A stretch of 64,000 bases of DNA. It comes from Candidatus Thioglobus autotrophicus. Its GTDB lineage: Bacteria > Pseudomonadota > Gammaproteobacteria > PS1 > Pseudothioglobaceae. The notes beneath the pieces were generated by a model. The model was given only the letters and a program-made list of their open reading frames with translations. It ran no database searches and had not been told where the DNA came from. Made by a program: the position numbers and the translations under genes. This document shows, one piece after another, positions 41,597 through 49,129 of the stretch. Numbering within the stretch: the first letter of the stretch is position 1; every line of letters starts with the position of its first letter. Location of the stretch: the NCBI GenBank assembly GCA_022448455.1, contig JAKUUR010000004.1, positions 1 through 64,000 on the forward strand, in the 5' to 3' direction.

Positions 41597-42067
41597 ATGA
41601 ATATATACGTTATAAATGGTCCAAACATAAATCTTCTTGGCACTCGTGAGCCAGAAATTTATGGCAAGGAGACATTAAAAAGTATTTCAAAAAAATGCAT
41701 AAAGCAGGGCTTGAGAGATGGGCATGATGTTAAATTTATGCAGTCTAATTACGAAGGAGAGATAGTAGGATGGATTCAGAATGCAATTATAGAAAAAGTA
41801 GATGCAATTGTTATCAATGCTGCTGCTTATACCCACACATCGATAGCAATTCATGACGCATTGAAATCATACTCTGGTTTCAAAATAGAACTTCATATTT
41901 CGAACCCACATTTGCGTGAAACTTTTAGACATGTTTCGTATATTTCTTCAGTGGTGGATGCTATTGTTGCTGGACTTGGTGCTGACGGCTATAGTCACGT
42001 GATCGAATTATTGGCGGATCTACAAAAGCACTATAAGCAAAAAAATAAAAGCCTCAATACTTTCTAA
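41597..42067 (+). CDS. Type II 3-dehydroquinate dehydratase-like protein
   Basis: A 156-residue protein that keeps the AroQ catalytic set: Arg17 and Tyr22 in GTREPEIYG, Asn74 and His80 in NAAAYTHTS, His100 in ELHISNPH, and an Arg in LRETFRH. It may therefore dehydrate 3-dehydroquinate. Its position in a methylated-compound/phosphonate cluster, in tandem with a degenerate copy, points to either a duplicate aroQ or a repurposed enzyme. QSNYEGE replaces the usual QSNHEGE. The gene is convergent with the methyltransferase gene, with a 4-base gap between stops. Confidence 0.75.
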   Translation: MNIYVINGPNINLLGTREPEIYGKETLKSISKKCIKQGLRDGHDVKFMQSNYEGEIVGWIQNAIIEKVDAIVINAAAYTHTSIAIHDALKSYSGFKIELHISNPHLRETFRHVSYISSVVDAIVAGLGADGYSHVIELLADLQKHYKQKNKSLNTF

Positions 42068-42071
42068 GAAA

Positions 42072-42974
42072 TTATCTCGTATTCGTAAATAACTCTCTAC
42101 GCATCATATCAATGTGGTCTGTATGAACGCCACAGCAACCACCGATAAAATTTATACCACGCTTTTTCCAATTAGAAGAATATGCGCAATATTCATCTGC
42201 TGAAATTACGTTATTGAATGTCCAGTCACCGTCTATCGAAGTTCCAGAATGTGCATAGACGCCGATATGGCCGTCCCACTTATTCTGAAGGATATCTAAG
42301 CATTGATCAACATATTCAACCTCTGTGTGCATTATGTTTATTACATCTGGGTTGTATGATTTCAGCTCATGAATGGTGTCTTCTAGGCTATCTTTATCTA
42401 GCAAACACATTTTTTGGGATTGGTCAGGCTCACAACTAAGTCCTACCCAAATAGGTAGTCCAGAAGCTTGAGCGGCTTTCAGTGTTGTCATCATCTGCTC
42501 TATGTCAACCATCATTTCAAGCATTATTAAATCTGCACCCGCGTCTGCCATAATTTTAGCTTGTTGAGTAATCGAAGAATTTAGTTCACCTAAAGAAGGC
42601 TTGTTATCAGTCCAGGTCCAGTAGGAAATGCCCCCAGCAACCAGAACATTGTCTTTATTCAAGTGCTCTCTTGCTTCGACAGCGAGTTTTACACCGCGTT
42701 CATTCAAAGCTTTAAAGTTATGATCTAGCTCGGCATCAGATAGAGCATGCTTATTCGTTGAAAAAGTGTTACTAATTACAATCTCAGCTCCTAGATTAAT
42801 ATATTCTTGATGAACTTGCCTTACAATGTCAGGATGGCTTAGGGCAGCTCCACCATTCCAAGCATTTTTGAGTTGAGGTACTCCTCTACGTTCAACTTCT
42901 GTGCCGGTTGCGCCATCTATTAGAATGCACTCTCCATCCTTAACTCTTTTCATTAAACTACTGTATCTGTCCAT
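42072..42974 (-). CDS. Homocysteine S-methyltransferase family protein
   Basis: A 300-residue zinc-dependent methyltransferase. The zinc-binding Cys residues are in GLSCEPDQ and in NFIGGCCGVHTDHI. The N-terminal DGATGTEVERRGV and the SNTFSTN motif complete the family pattern, shared by betaine- and S-methylmethionine-using enzymes. In this setting a betaine or DMG-type donor made from trimethylaminoethylphosphonate is attractive, with homocysteine supplied by metZ. The sequence alone does not separate the donors. A FAD-enzyme remnant lies immediately upstream on the same strand, and a good AGGAG site precedes the ATG. Confidence 0.85.
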   Translation of the reverse strand: MDRYSSLMKRVKDGECILIDGATGTEVERRGVPQLKNAWNGGAALSHPDIVRQVHQEYINLGAEIVISNTFSTNKHALSDAELDHNFKALNERGVKLAVEAREHLNKDNVLVAGGISYWTWTDNKPSLGELNSSITQQAKIMADAGADLIMLEMMVDIEQMMTTLKAAQASGLPIWVGLSCEPDQSQKMCLLDKDSLEDTIHELKSYNPDVINIMHTEVEYVDQCLDILQNKWDGHIGVYAHSGTSIDGDWTFNNVISADEYCAYSSNWKKRGINFIGGCCGVHTDHIDMMRRELFTNTR

Positions 42975-42999
42975 AAATTTCTCCTTTTATGCAATTGAA

Positions 43000-43173
43000 T
43001 TAAAGAAGAATAGGGTAAGCCTGTCGAATTGAATTGTCAATCTCACTAGTTAAATAATTTGGGTGATGTTCAAGTAAAACAACATCACTCCAACCTTCCT
43101 GAGTCAGGTGATAAAGAGTAGAAAGACCCCCAATTCCACCACCAATGACGACGACCCTAGTTCGCGATTTCAT
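43000..43173 (-). pseudogene. Truncated dimethylglycine/sarcosine dehydrogenase-like gene
   Basis: The frame begins at an ATG at 43173 with MKSRTRVVVIGGGIGGLSTL, a FAD-binding Rossmann motif, and continues to YHLTQEGWSDVVLLE, a phrase characteristic of dimethylglycine and sarcosine dehydrogenase N-termini. After about 35 residues the similarity stops and a short unrelated tail of about 20 residues ends at 43000. The full enzyme has roughly 800 residues. A deletion has evidently removed nearly the whole gene. It sits directly upstream of the homocysteine methyltransferase, as expected of a former betaine-to-dimethylglycine-to-sarcosine operon. Confidence 0.65.
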
Positions 43174-43195
43174 ATACGGAATTATATAGATACAA

Positions 43196-43252
43196 ATTAA
43201 TGCAGCAAGGAAAATAGAAATCCTCTTGCAGGGGGGGTAGTGGAGGAGGCAC
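43196..43252. repeat. G-rich direct repeat, left copy
   Basis: ATTAATGCAGCAA at 43196 is followed 35 bases later by seven Gs and TAGTGGAGGAGGCACA. A similar block with nearly the same spacing lies at 47172-47227. The two lie on opposite sides of the four-gene lipid-headgroup operon, which suggests that the operon was inserted or moved as a unit. The G-tracts could also fold as a quadruplex. Confidence 0.45.
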
Positions 43253-43383
43253 AATGAAAATCTTCATCAAGTCGCATTACCCTTGGAACTCAGAGATTAA
43301 TACCCCCTTAGCCGATGCCTGACTGTCTTCGTTCTGCTAGAAAGTAACTAACAAGCCCTTTTTTTTCAAGCTATATTATTACT

Positions 43384-44136
43384 CTAAGCACTCTGACTAA
43401 ATATATTTTCTGCCAGCACAAAATCTTCTTGGGTGTCAATTTCAGTCCATTTGAGTCCTGAAATATCCAAAGCATAAAATGGAACAAAGTTGGCAATTAA
43501 CCTCTCATACGCACCTTCGTAATATTCTTGATGATTTTGCTCGTCCTGCATCATTATTGCTAACTCTGTGAACAAAAGTTTTGCAGTTTCGCCACCAATT
43601 TTTTCAATCCCTATGGATTCACCGATGGCATCTTTAGGATTAACTGTTTTACTGGCCTTGATAACTCTGTTTTGCTTATCAGTAATGACTTTCATTGCTT
43701 CAGCATCAAGATTAATGTTTTTATCAAGACATAAACAATTTTCATATTCGCATTCAATAAGTTTCGTCAGGATCTTTTTATCAAATACCACATCCGCATC
43801 AAACTTGATAAAAGTTGAATCTTGAATCCAATCCCTGGTTAACATCAGAGAATACCCAGTATTCGTTTCAAAGTATCTTTCGTTGGTGACAAAATGGGCG
43901 TCTAAATCCGGAAACTGTTTGTTTACATAATCCTTTATTTTTTCTTGTAAATAGCCAACCACAAAAACAACTTCGTTGATTCCACAACTCTGAATATGAG
44001 AAATCATCATTTCCAGAATTGTATTACCACCTATCTCCAACAGACTTTTGGGACAATTATCGGTCAACGGCCTGATTCTTGAGCCGACTCCTGCTGCTAG
44101 AATGACTGCCTTAATTTTGCTGCTTTTATTTTTCAT
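43384..44136 (-). CDS. LicC/PntC-like cytidylyltransferase
   Basis: A 250-residue nucleotidyltransferase. The N-terminal VILAAGVGSRIRPLTDNCPK binds CTP, the middle carries TNTGYSLMLTRDWI and KFDADVVFD (metal-binding Asp), and the C-terminal WTEIDTQEDFVLA closes the active site. This matches phosphocholine cytidylyltransferases (LicC) and the related PntC that activates 2-aminoethylphosphonate with CTP. The last gene of a four-gene operon with an aminotransferase and a CDP-alcohol transferase, it probably makes the CDP- or CMP-linked headgroup. The exact substrate is inferred, not proven. Confidence 0.78.
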   Translation of the reverse strand: MKNKSSKIKAVILAAGVGSRIRPLTDNCPKSLLEIGGNTILEMMISHIQSCGINEVVFVVGYLQEKIKDYVNKQFPDLDAHFVTNERYFETNTGYSLMLTRDWIQDSTFIKFDADVVFDKKILTKLIECEYENCLCLDKNINLDAEAMKVITDKQNRVIKASKTVNPKDAIGESIGIEKIGGETAKLLFTELAIMMQDEQNHQEYYEGAYERLIANFVPFYALDISGLKWTEIDTQEDFVLAENIFSQSA

Positions 44137-44138
44137 AT

Positions 44139-44699
44139 TTATAAACCAAACCTTTCCTTAATTATTTCGGCCACCCTCTCTGCGTTTAATTCTGTGTTAT
44201 TAATCTTTAAATGGTTTTTGTTACGAAATTCACCTACATACGAGTTTAGGATATGCTCTCGATCTGTTTCTAACAATTCTTTTTCAGAGGCGTCAAAATC
44301 AATTTTTGATGGTTTGTATCGCAATCGGTTGGGCGATATGTTGCGCTTAAGCCTTTCCTCGGCACTGGCCTCAAGCTCCACATAACAGACTGTGGCCTGT
44401 GCCCGTTCAAATATGTTCACTATGGTATTGATAAAATAAGTATCATTACTTGAATCCAACTTCCAAACATAAGTAAAAATCAGCCCGTCCAAATCGCTTT
44501 TAGCCACCTCTTCAAACATCTTAATTCGAAATTCAGTTACCAATTTTTTAAAACTTGGAGATTTCATATCGAAGTATGGCAAAATCACTTCGATCGTCAT
44601 ATGATTATGAAATAATTTTAAATCGGTTATTTTCTCCAACTCCTGACCAACTGTCATTTTTCCAACAGCCAAAGGACCAAATATGACAACAAAGTTCAT
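44139..44699 (-). CDS. P-loop kinase of unknown substrate
   Basis: A 186-residue AAA/shikimate-kinase-like protein. The Walker A-type loop is GPLAVGKMTVGQE (here AVGK-M in place of GKS/T), with HNHMTIEV, an ASAEERLKRN lid and a C-terminal NTELNAERVAEII helix. It is separated from the cytidylyltransferase by only two bases and lies 26 bases after the CDP-alcohol transferase, so it is part of the operon. It might phosphorylate an amino alcohol before CTP activation. No standard phosphonolipid pathway needs this gene, so it is an open component. Confidence 0.65.
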   Translation of the reverse strand: MNFVVIFGPLAVGKMTVGQELEKITDLKLFHNHMTIEVILPYFDMKSPSFKKLVTEFRIKMFEEVAKSDLDGLIFTYVWKLDSSNDTYFINTIVNIFERAQATVCYVELEASAEERLKRNISPNRLRYKPSKIDFDASEKELLETDREHILNSYVGEFRNKNHLKINNTELNAERVAEIIKERFGL

Positions 44700-44725
44700 A
44701 TTTACTTTTCCTCCTTCATAGATAA

Positions 44726-45502
44726 TTATTTTTCAAAAGAGATTTTTCGGTTGTGCTCTATCTGCCGTCCTCGCTGCATTCCACGAGCAAGACCGTAAAA
44801 AAGTTGACTGACAGCGAACACCCAAAGCATCGGCACCAGTGCATCAAGTATCAAAGCCAGCGATAGCATAAAGATAAAAACGCCTTCGTTGAAGGCAATA
44901 ATTTTCCGCTGTTCGTTAAAAAACCATCGTAAGTTTGCCAAAACGCCAAAGCCGAGACCTGCAGCATCTTCTTTTTTTGCGCCAGAATCTTGTATAGCAA
45001 GTTTTTCCAAGAAGCTACTATCTTGTGACATTTTTGTATAAATAGTGACGTATTTTACGTAGCCCCTCAGGGAGTAAAAAGCAACACCAGTAAACGCCAA
45101 AAGTACTGGTATGACGTCATTAGTCTGACTGTAAGCGGCGTATCCTACCGCTCCAAACCATAGGGTAACCTGGATCTGGTCGCTCAACTTGTCATAAAAA
45201 CCACCTGATAACGAGGTTGCTTTTCGATAACGCGCCATTTGCCCATCCATGCAATCAAAAACATGACTCAAATGGATAAGCACTGCGGCACTGACAAAAT
45301 TTTCACTGCCGCCAATTACAATAAGTAGCGACGCTATGATTGCAGTAATAAAAGAAATGAGCGTGATCAAGTTCGGCGTTAACCATTTAATATCGACAAC
45401 GAGATAATTAAGCGCAATAGCCAGAGGTGATGTGACAAAAGAAGACCACCATTCGTCATCTTTTGTTTTCGTCGCCCATAAGCGAGTCAGTTTTTCATTC
45501 AA
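44726..45502 (-). CDS. CDP-alcohol phosphatidyltransferase
   Basis: A 258-residue integral membrane enzyme. The family signature is complete: FDCMDGQMARYRKATSLSG followed by GFYDKLSDQ, which holds the metal-binding Asp residues. Further helices (VIPVLLAFTGVAFYSLRGY and VFIFMLSLALILDALVP) complete the fold. It would transfer an activated headgroup onto a lipid or another alcohol. It overlaps the aminotransferase gene by four bases. Together with the cytidylyltransferase it gives the usual activation-and-transfer pair for polar lipids. Confidence 0.8.
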   Translation of the reverse strand: MNEKLTRLWATKTKDDEWWSSFVTSPLAIALNYLVVDIKWLTPNLITLISFITAIIASLLIVIGGSENFVSAAVLIHLSHVFDCMDGQMARYRKATSLSGGFYDKLSDQIQVTLWFGAVGYAAYSQTNDVIPVLLAFTGVAFYSLRGYVKYVTIYTKMSQDSSFLEKLAIQDSGAKKEDAAGLGFGVLANLRWFFNEQRKIIAFNEGVFIFMLSLALILDALVPMLWVFAVSQLFYGLARGMQRGRQIEHNRKISFEK

Positions 45503-46725
45503 AGTCTCTCTTCCGATATCAGAAGATCGGCACTGATTTTTTCAATTTCAGGAATGAGTTTCGGGATTTGACTGCTGGTTCCAACAATACGTGTTTTCCT
45601 AACCAGTTCAACACTGGGTAATATTTTTCCAATTGGCTCAAAACTAACCAATACCTGCTCCAGAGAATCCAAAAAATATTGGATATCAGTAAAAGACAAT
45701 TCCCCTATATTTCCAACCTGAAAAACACGATTCTTAAAGCAACCTTTTCCCTCGTAGATAATAATGGATTTTTCGCGCAATTTATGCCGCAAAACACCAA
45801 CATCGATATGCGATGGAGTATAAACAGTGGTTAATACCGAGCACATGTCTTTCTGATTAATTACAAACTTAAGCCCCATACTCAGCATACCTTGTCTTAA
45901 CATATTGGCCTTGTCTCTCAGATCGGCATAGCGATTTACAACACCTTCGTTGAGTATATTGGATAGCGCTTGCTCTAGAGCATAGAACAAGTGTACCGCT
46001 GGTGTATTCGGTGTCTGCGAAAAAGTTCTTATAAAATCATAAAATTTATACAAATTTAGATACATCGATTTAATGGCAAGAGTCTTTAATTTCTCAAACT
46101 CTTGAGTTTGACCAACCACAAAAGACAATCCAGGATAAGAGCCGATTGCCTTTGAACTCGAACTTGAGCAAAATGCAATGTGGCATTTTTCCAGATCAAT
46201 TACTTCTGCGCCTGCGCTGCTTACACAGTCGACAATAAATATCGCACCATGTGATTTTGCAAGTTTGCCGATTTCTTCCAAAGGATTTAACATGCCAGAA
46301 CTGGTTTCATGGTGAACCATGGCAATGACATCAATCTTCTGTATCTGCAAAAAATCTTCAATTTTTTTCAGGCTCAGTTTTTCTCCCCAGTTAAATTCCA
46401 GTAAAAAAGTATTTTCATTATGAATCTTAGATATGTTGTGTAGTCTTTCGCCAAACTCGCCATTAGACAGAATAAGAATATTCTTCCTTTCAACAACTGA
46501 AGACAACATTGATTCATTGGCGGCAGTTCCCGAGCCGGTAATGACTACCGCTCGATAATCCGCTGTATTCTTTATCTCGAAGAGTGTGAGTAATTTATTC
46601 TCAATACTTTGTAACAAATAATCAAAATCGATTTCACGATGACAAATATCTTGTTTACAAATAGCCTCTCGTACATTCTGAGCCACATTGACTGGGCCCG
46701 GTGTAAATAACAAATGTTGATTCAC
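45499..46725 (-). CDS. AEP-transaminase-like class V aminotransferase
   Basis: A 408-residue PLP enzyme of the alanine-glyoxylate/2-aminoethylphosphonate transaminase family. The N-terminus has LLFTPGPVNV, the cofactor Asp is in IFIVDCVSSAGAE, and the Schiff-base Lys is likely in SSSSSKAIGSYPG. A 40-residue C-terminal extension is unusual. In phosphonolipid loci the same fold makes 2-aminoethylphosphonate from phosphonoacetaldehyde and is paired with PntC and a CDP-alcohol transferase. The start is a GTG at 46725. No PEP mutase or phosphonopyruvate decarboxylase is near. Confidence 0.72.
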   Translation of the reverse strand: MNQHLLFTPGPVNVAQNVREAICKQDICHREIDFDYLLQSIENKLLTLFEIKNTADYRAVVITGSGTAANESMLSSVVERKNILILSNGEFGERLHNISKIHNENTFLLEFNWGEKLSLKKIEDFLQIQKIDVIAMVHHETSSGMLNPLEEIGKLAKSHGAIFIVDCVSSAGAEVIDLEKCHIAFCSSSSSKAIGSYPGLSFVVGQTQEFEKLKTLAIKSMYLNLYKFYDFIRTFSQTPNTPAVHLFYALEQALSNILNEGVVNRYADLRDKANMLRQGMLSMGLKFVINQKDMCSVLTTVYTPSHIDVGVLRHKLREKSIIIYEGKGCFKNRVFQVGNIGELSFTDIQYFLDSLEQVLVSFEPIGKILPSVELVRKTRIVGTSSQIPKLIPEIEKISADLLISEERL

Positions 46726-46730
46726 TTTTT

Positions 46731-46931
46731 TTAGTTACTCCTAATATTATTCCGCATCCCTATCATTAGTGATGCGTCAGCCACTTTCATTAATAAATGA
46801 ACTGTCATCAGGAAACCCTCCGCTGTTCTTCTAGGATATCGGCTAATAACTTCATGACTTGCATTTGAACGGTCACATCCAAAGCCTACAGTTGGCTCGT
46901 CAGAGAGCAGCAGCTTCACCGATAAATACAA
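46731..46931 (-). pseudogene. ABC-transporter ATPase remnant
   Basis: A 66-residue frame begins with KLLLSDEPTVGFG, a Walker B plus D-loop pattern of ABC ATPases (the D-loop Asp is replaced by Gly). The His of TVHLL lies 34 residues after the DEPT Asp, the usual distance to the H-loop. The expected Walker A, signature and Q-loop segments are missing upstream, where a stop codon closes the frame. It is therefore a degraded fragment, not a working transporter. It lies between the operon promoter and the aminotransferase start, so it would be transcribed as leader. Confidence 0.45.
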
Positions 46932-46980
46932 CTGTACGGTTGCTTATCTCGGTCTTGTGCTAATGCAGACAAAAGCCAAC

Positions 46981-47009
46981 AGTGTATTTTAGCACATTTG
47001 CTTTGTCAA
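46981..47009 (-). promoter_or_regulatory. Candidate promoter of the AEP-transaminase operon
   Basis: On the minus strand a perfect TTGACA (47009-47004) and TACACT (46986-46981) are spaced by exactly 17 bases. Transcription would start near 46974, giving a leader of about 250 bases that includes the ABC remnant before the GTG at 46725. Confidence 0.55.
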
Positions 47010-47171
47010 CACTACACTAGAGCGAATAGTCGTCTTGGTAACGAACATCGCAGATAACTAATGTGGAAAAGTGATTGCGCTCTTCATCTGCGGGGATACT
47101 GGTATAGATGTTGGGGTATTATTGCACTAATGTTGGACGAAGAAGACCAAAGTAGCACTATTCAGACACAT

Positions 47172-47227
47172 ATTAATGCAACAATTTTTTGAGGATGCTT
47201 TAGTAGGGGGGGTGAGTGGTGGAGGGA
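47172..47227. repeat. G-rich direct repeat, right copy
   Basis: ATTAATGCAACAA followed after 34 bases by seven Gs and TGAGTGGTGGAGGGACA resembles the left copy at 43196-43252 in both blocks and in their spacing; the middle differs. The two copies enclose the minus-strand operon and its promoter. Confidence 0.45.
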
Positions 47228-47502
47228 CAGACCATCGAAGAGTAAGATATAACCCTTACCGATAAAGGATAGTCAACTTAATTAAAAGAATTATATACAC
47301 AATAATATACACAATAAAAAGTGGTAGCTCATTAGATACATAGTATATATTTATTAATTTTACTAGGAAAATCAATGACTTATAAGAACATTAGTTTCCT
47401 GTTGATAAAGATTAGATAAATATCCACCCTCCTTCGCATATTTATTTAGACTTTGACCCCCCAGGGGGAGGCTCATTGCTCTTGGCTATGTATTAATATA
47501 AC

Positions 47503-47534
47503 CTCCCTCACACATCAAACGAAATTTGGACTTT
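47503..47534. repeat. 32-bp direct repeat, left copy
   Basis: CTCCCTCACACATCAAAC then GAAATTTGGACTTT. The same 32 bases, with one mismatch, recur at 50406-50437 in the same orientation. The two copies bracket the CoA-transferase and glutaryl-CoA dehydrogenase genes. Confidence 0.75.
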
Positions 47535-47914
47535 GCGGTTGTTTTCTCATTGCTGAAGCAATCAAGACTCTCTTTCTACTGTGCCAGTAAAATCAATCTT
47601 TTTAATCGCGAAATTGTTCAGTAAATTAAGCCATACAGCCCAAATTATTTCAGAAGCTACTGTCATCAATAGTATTAATAATTCAGGGGATTTTCGAGCT
47701 GTTTTCATAGCCTGTTAACTATACTTTTAAAGCTGTAATATGAAAGATCTTAAAAGTCTTAATCTTGACTAAGATAAGGATGCTATGAAGATAATATAAA
47801 TTCATTAATTTAAATTATGCATGTATTAATAGTTATAACTCACGGCATTAGACGAAAAGAGTCACTTAAATTCTTCTTCATACCAATAGCTATTTTGTTC
47901 CGCTCTTAAATTGA

Positions 47915-49129
47915 TTAAGAGACGATACCACTTTCTCTAAGGTGTTGAATTTTTTCACTATCATATCCGAGCTCACTTGATAAGATTTGCTCGCAATGCT
48001 CTGATAGATCTGGCGACGCTGATCTATATTGCAAGGGTGTTTCGGAAAGATTGATTGGCGAGGCAATAGTGTAAATCTGTTTGTCACAATTATCAGGAAT
48101 TTTCCTAACTAGATTTCTATGCTTTATTTGCGAGTGGTTAAAGACTTCTTGCAAAGTGTTGATAGGTCCGCAGGGGATATCCAATGTTTCCAATTGATTA
48201 ACCCACCAAACTGTCGGCTGTGATAGAAGGATTTTACTTAAATGTTCAATAAGAGATTCTCGATTAATCACTCGCTGTTCATTGGTTTGGAAGTTGGGGT
48301 TATCTGCTAACTCTGGTCGCTCAACAAACTGGCAAAATTTTCTAAATTGAGTGTCATTGCCAATCGCAAGCATTATTATTCCATCGCTAGTATTAAAAGT
48401 TTGGTAGGGTACGATATTAGGATGGGCATTTCCTTGGCGCTTTGGATTATTTCCAGTCGCTAAATAGTTCAAGCCTTGATTCGCAAGGGTTGCTGCTTGA
48501 ACATCTAACAAAGCGATATCAATATATTGTCCTTTATCAATATGGTTGCGTGCCATCAAAGCTGCAAGTATTGCGTTACTACAGTAGAGACCAGTCATTA
48601 TGTCAGTAAGTGCGACTCCTACTTTCATTGGCTCTCCATTAGCCACGCCAGTGATACTCATCAGTCCTCCCTCACCCTGTATCATAGCGTCGTATCCGGC
48701 CCGTTCTGATGAAGGACCAGTTTGGCCAAAACCCGTAATGGAACAGTAAATTAAATTCGGATTAAGTAATTTCAATTTAGGATAATCAAGACCATATCTT
48801 GCGAGAGCACCAACTTTGAAATTCTCAATAAAGACATCGGCATTTTTCACCAAATCCTTGATAATTTGCTGACCAGTTTTATGTTGTATATCAATTGCAA
48901 TAGATTGTTTATTTCGATTGGTAGAGTGGAAGTAGGCTGCCTGAGGAGGTTGAGTGGAAGTTTTTTCCTTGATAAATGGCGGTCCCCAATATCTTGTATC
49001 GTCGCCTTTGTTGGGTCGCTCTATTTTAATAACCTGAGCACCAAAATCAGCAAGCATCTGTGATGCCCATGGTCCTGCTAAAATACGGCTCAAGTCAATA
49101 ACTTTTATTCCTTTAAGGGCTACTGTCAT
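47915..49129 (-). CDS. CaiB/BaiF-family CoA-transferase (likely succinyl-CoA:glutarate)
   Basis: A 404-residue class III CoA-transferase. The N-terminal GIKVIDLSRILAGPWASQML is the nucleotide-binding signature, VGVALTDIMTGLYCSNA carries the catalytic Asp, and RQGNAHPNIVPYQTF follows. It is read one base after the acyl-CoA dehydrogenase stop (overlap of a single base), the arrangement of succinyl-CoA:glutarate CoA-transferase with glutaryl-CoA dehydrogenase. It would load CoA onto glutarate (from lysine or tryptophan breakdown). Other dicarboxylates are possible. Confidence 0.82.
   Translation of the reverse strand: MTVALKGIKVIDLSRILAGPWASQMLADFGAQVIKIERPNKGDDTRYWGPPFIKEKTSTQPPQAAYFHSTNRNKQSIAIDIQHKTGQQIIKDLVKNADVFIENFKVGALARYGLDYPKLKLLNPNLIYCSITGFGQTGPSSERAGYDAMIQGEGGLMSITGVANGEPMKVGVALTDIMTGLYCSNAILAALMARNHIDKGQYIDIALLDVQAATLANQGLNYLATGNNPKRQGNAHPNIVPYQTFNTSDGIIMLAIGNDTQFRKFCQFVERPELADNPNFQTNEQRVINRESLIEHLSKILLSQPTVWWVNQLETLDIPCGPINTLQEVFNHSQIKHRNLVRKIPDNCDKQIYTIASPINLSETPLQYRSASPDLSEHCEQILSSELGYDSEKIQHLRESGIVS

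Larger units (their letters stand above)
46932..47914. other. Gene-free accessory stretch
   Basis: No convincing gene is seen in about 980 bases. It holds a promoter toward the aminotransferase operon (46981-47009), the right G-rich repeat (47172), a perfect 12-bp tandem repeat ATATACACAATA (47293-47304 and 47305-47316) and the first copy of the 32-bp direct repeat (47503-47534). A block at 47430-47458 (CCCTCCTTCGCAT then GACTTTGAC) is a looser relative of the 32-bp repeat. It looks like decayed or recombined DNA. Confidence 0.6.

Noticed and set aside
41597..42067. Calling this gene simply aroQ of the shikimate pathway
   Set aside because: The active site is intact, but the tandem divergent copy and the cluster context make the role uncertain, so I give no symbol.
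43231..43249. CRISPR-like or quadruplex-only explanation for the G-rich block
   Set aside because: There are only two copies 4 kb apart and no regular spacers; a quadruplex is possible but does not explain the second matching block at the same spacing.
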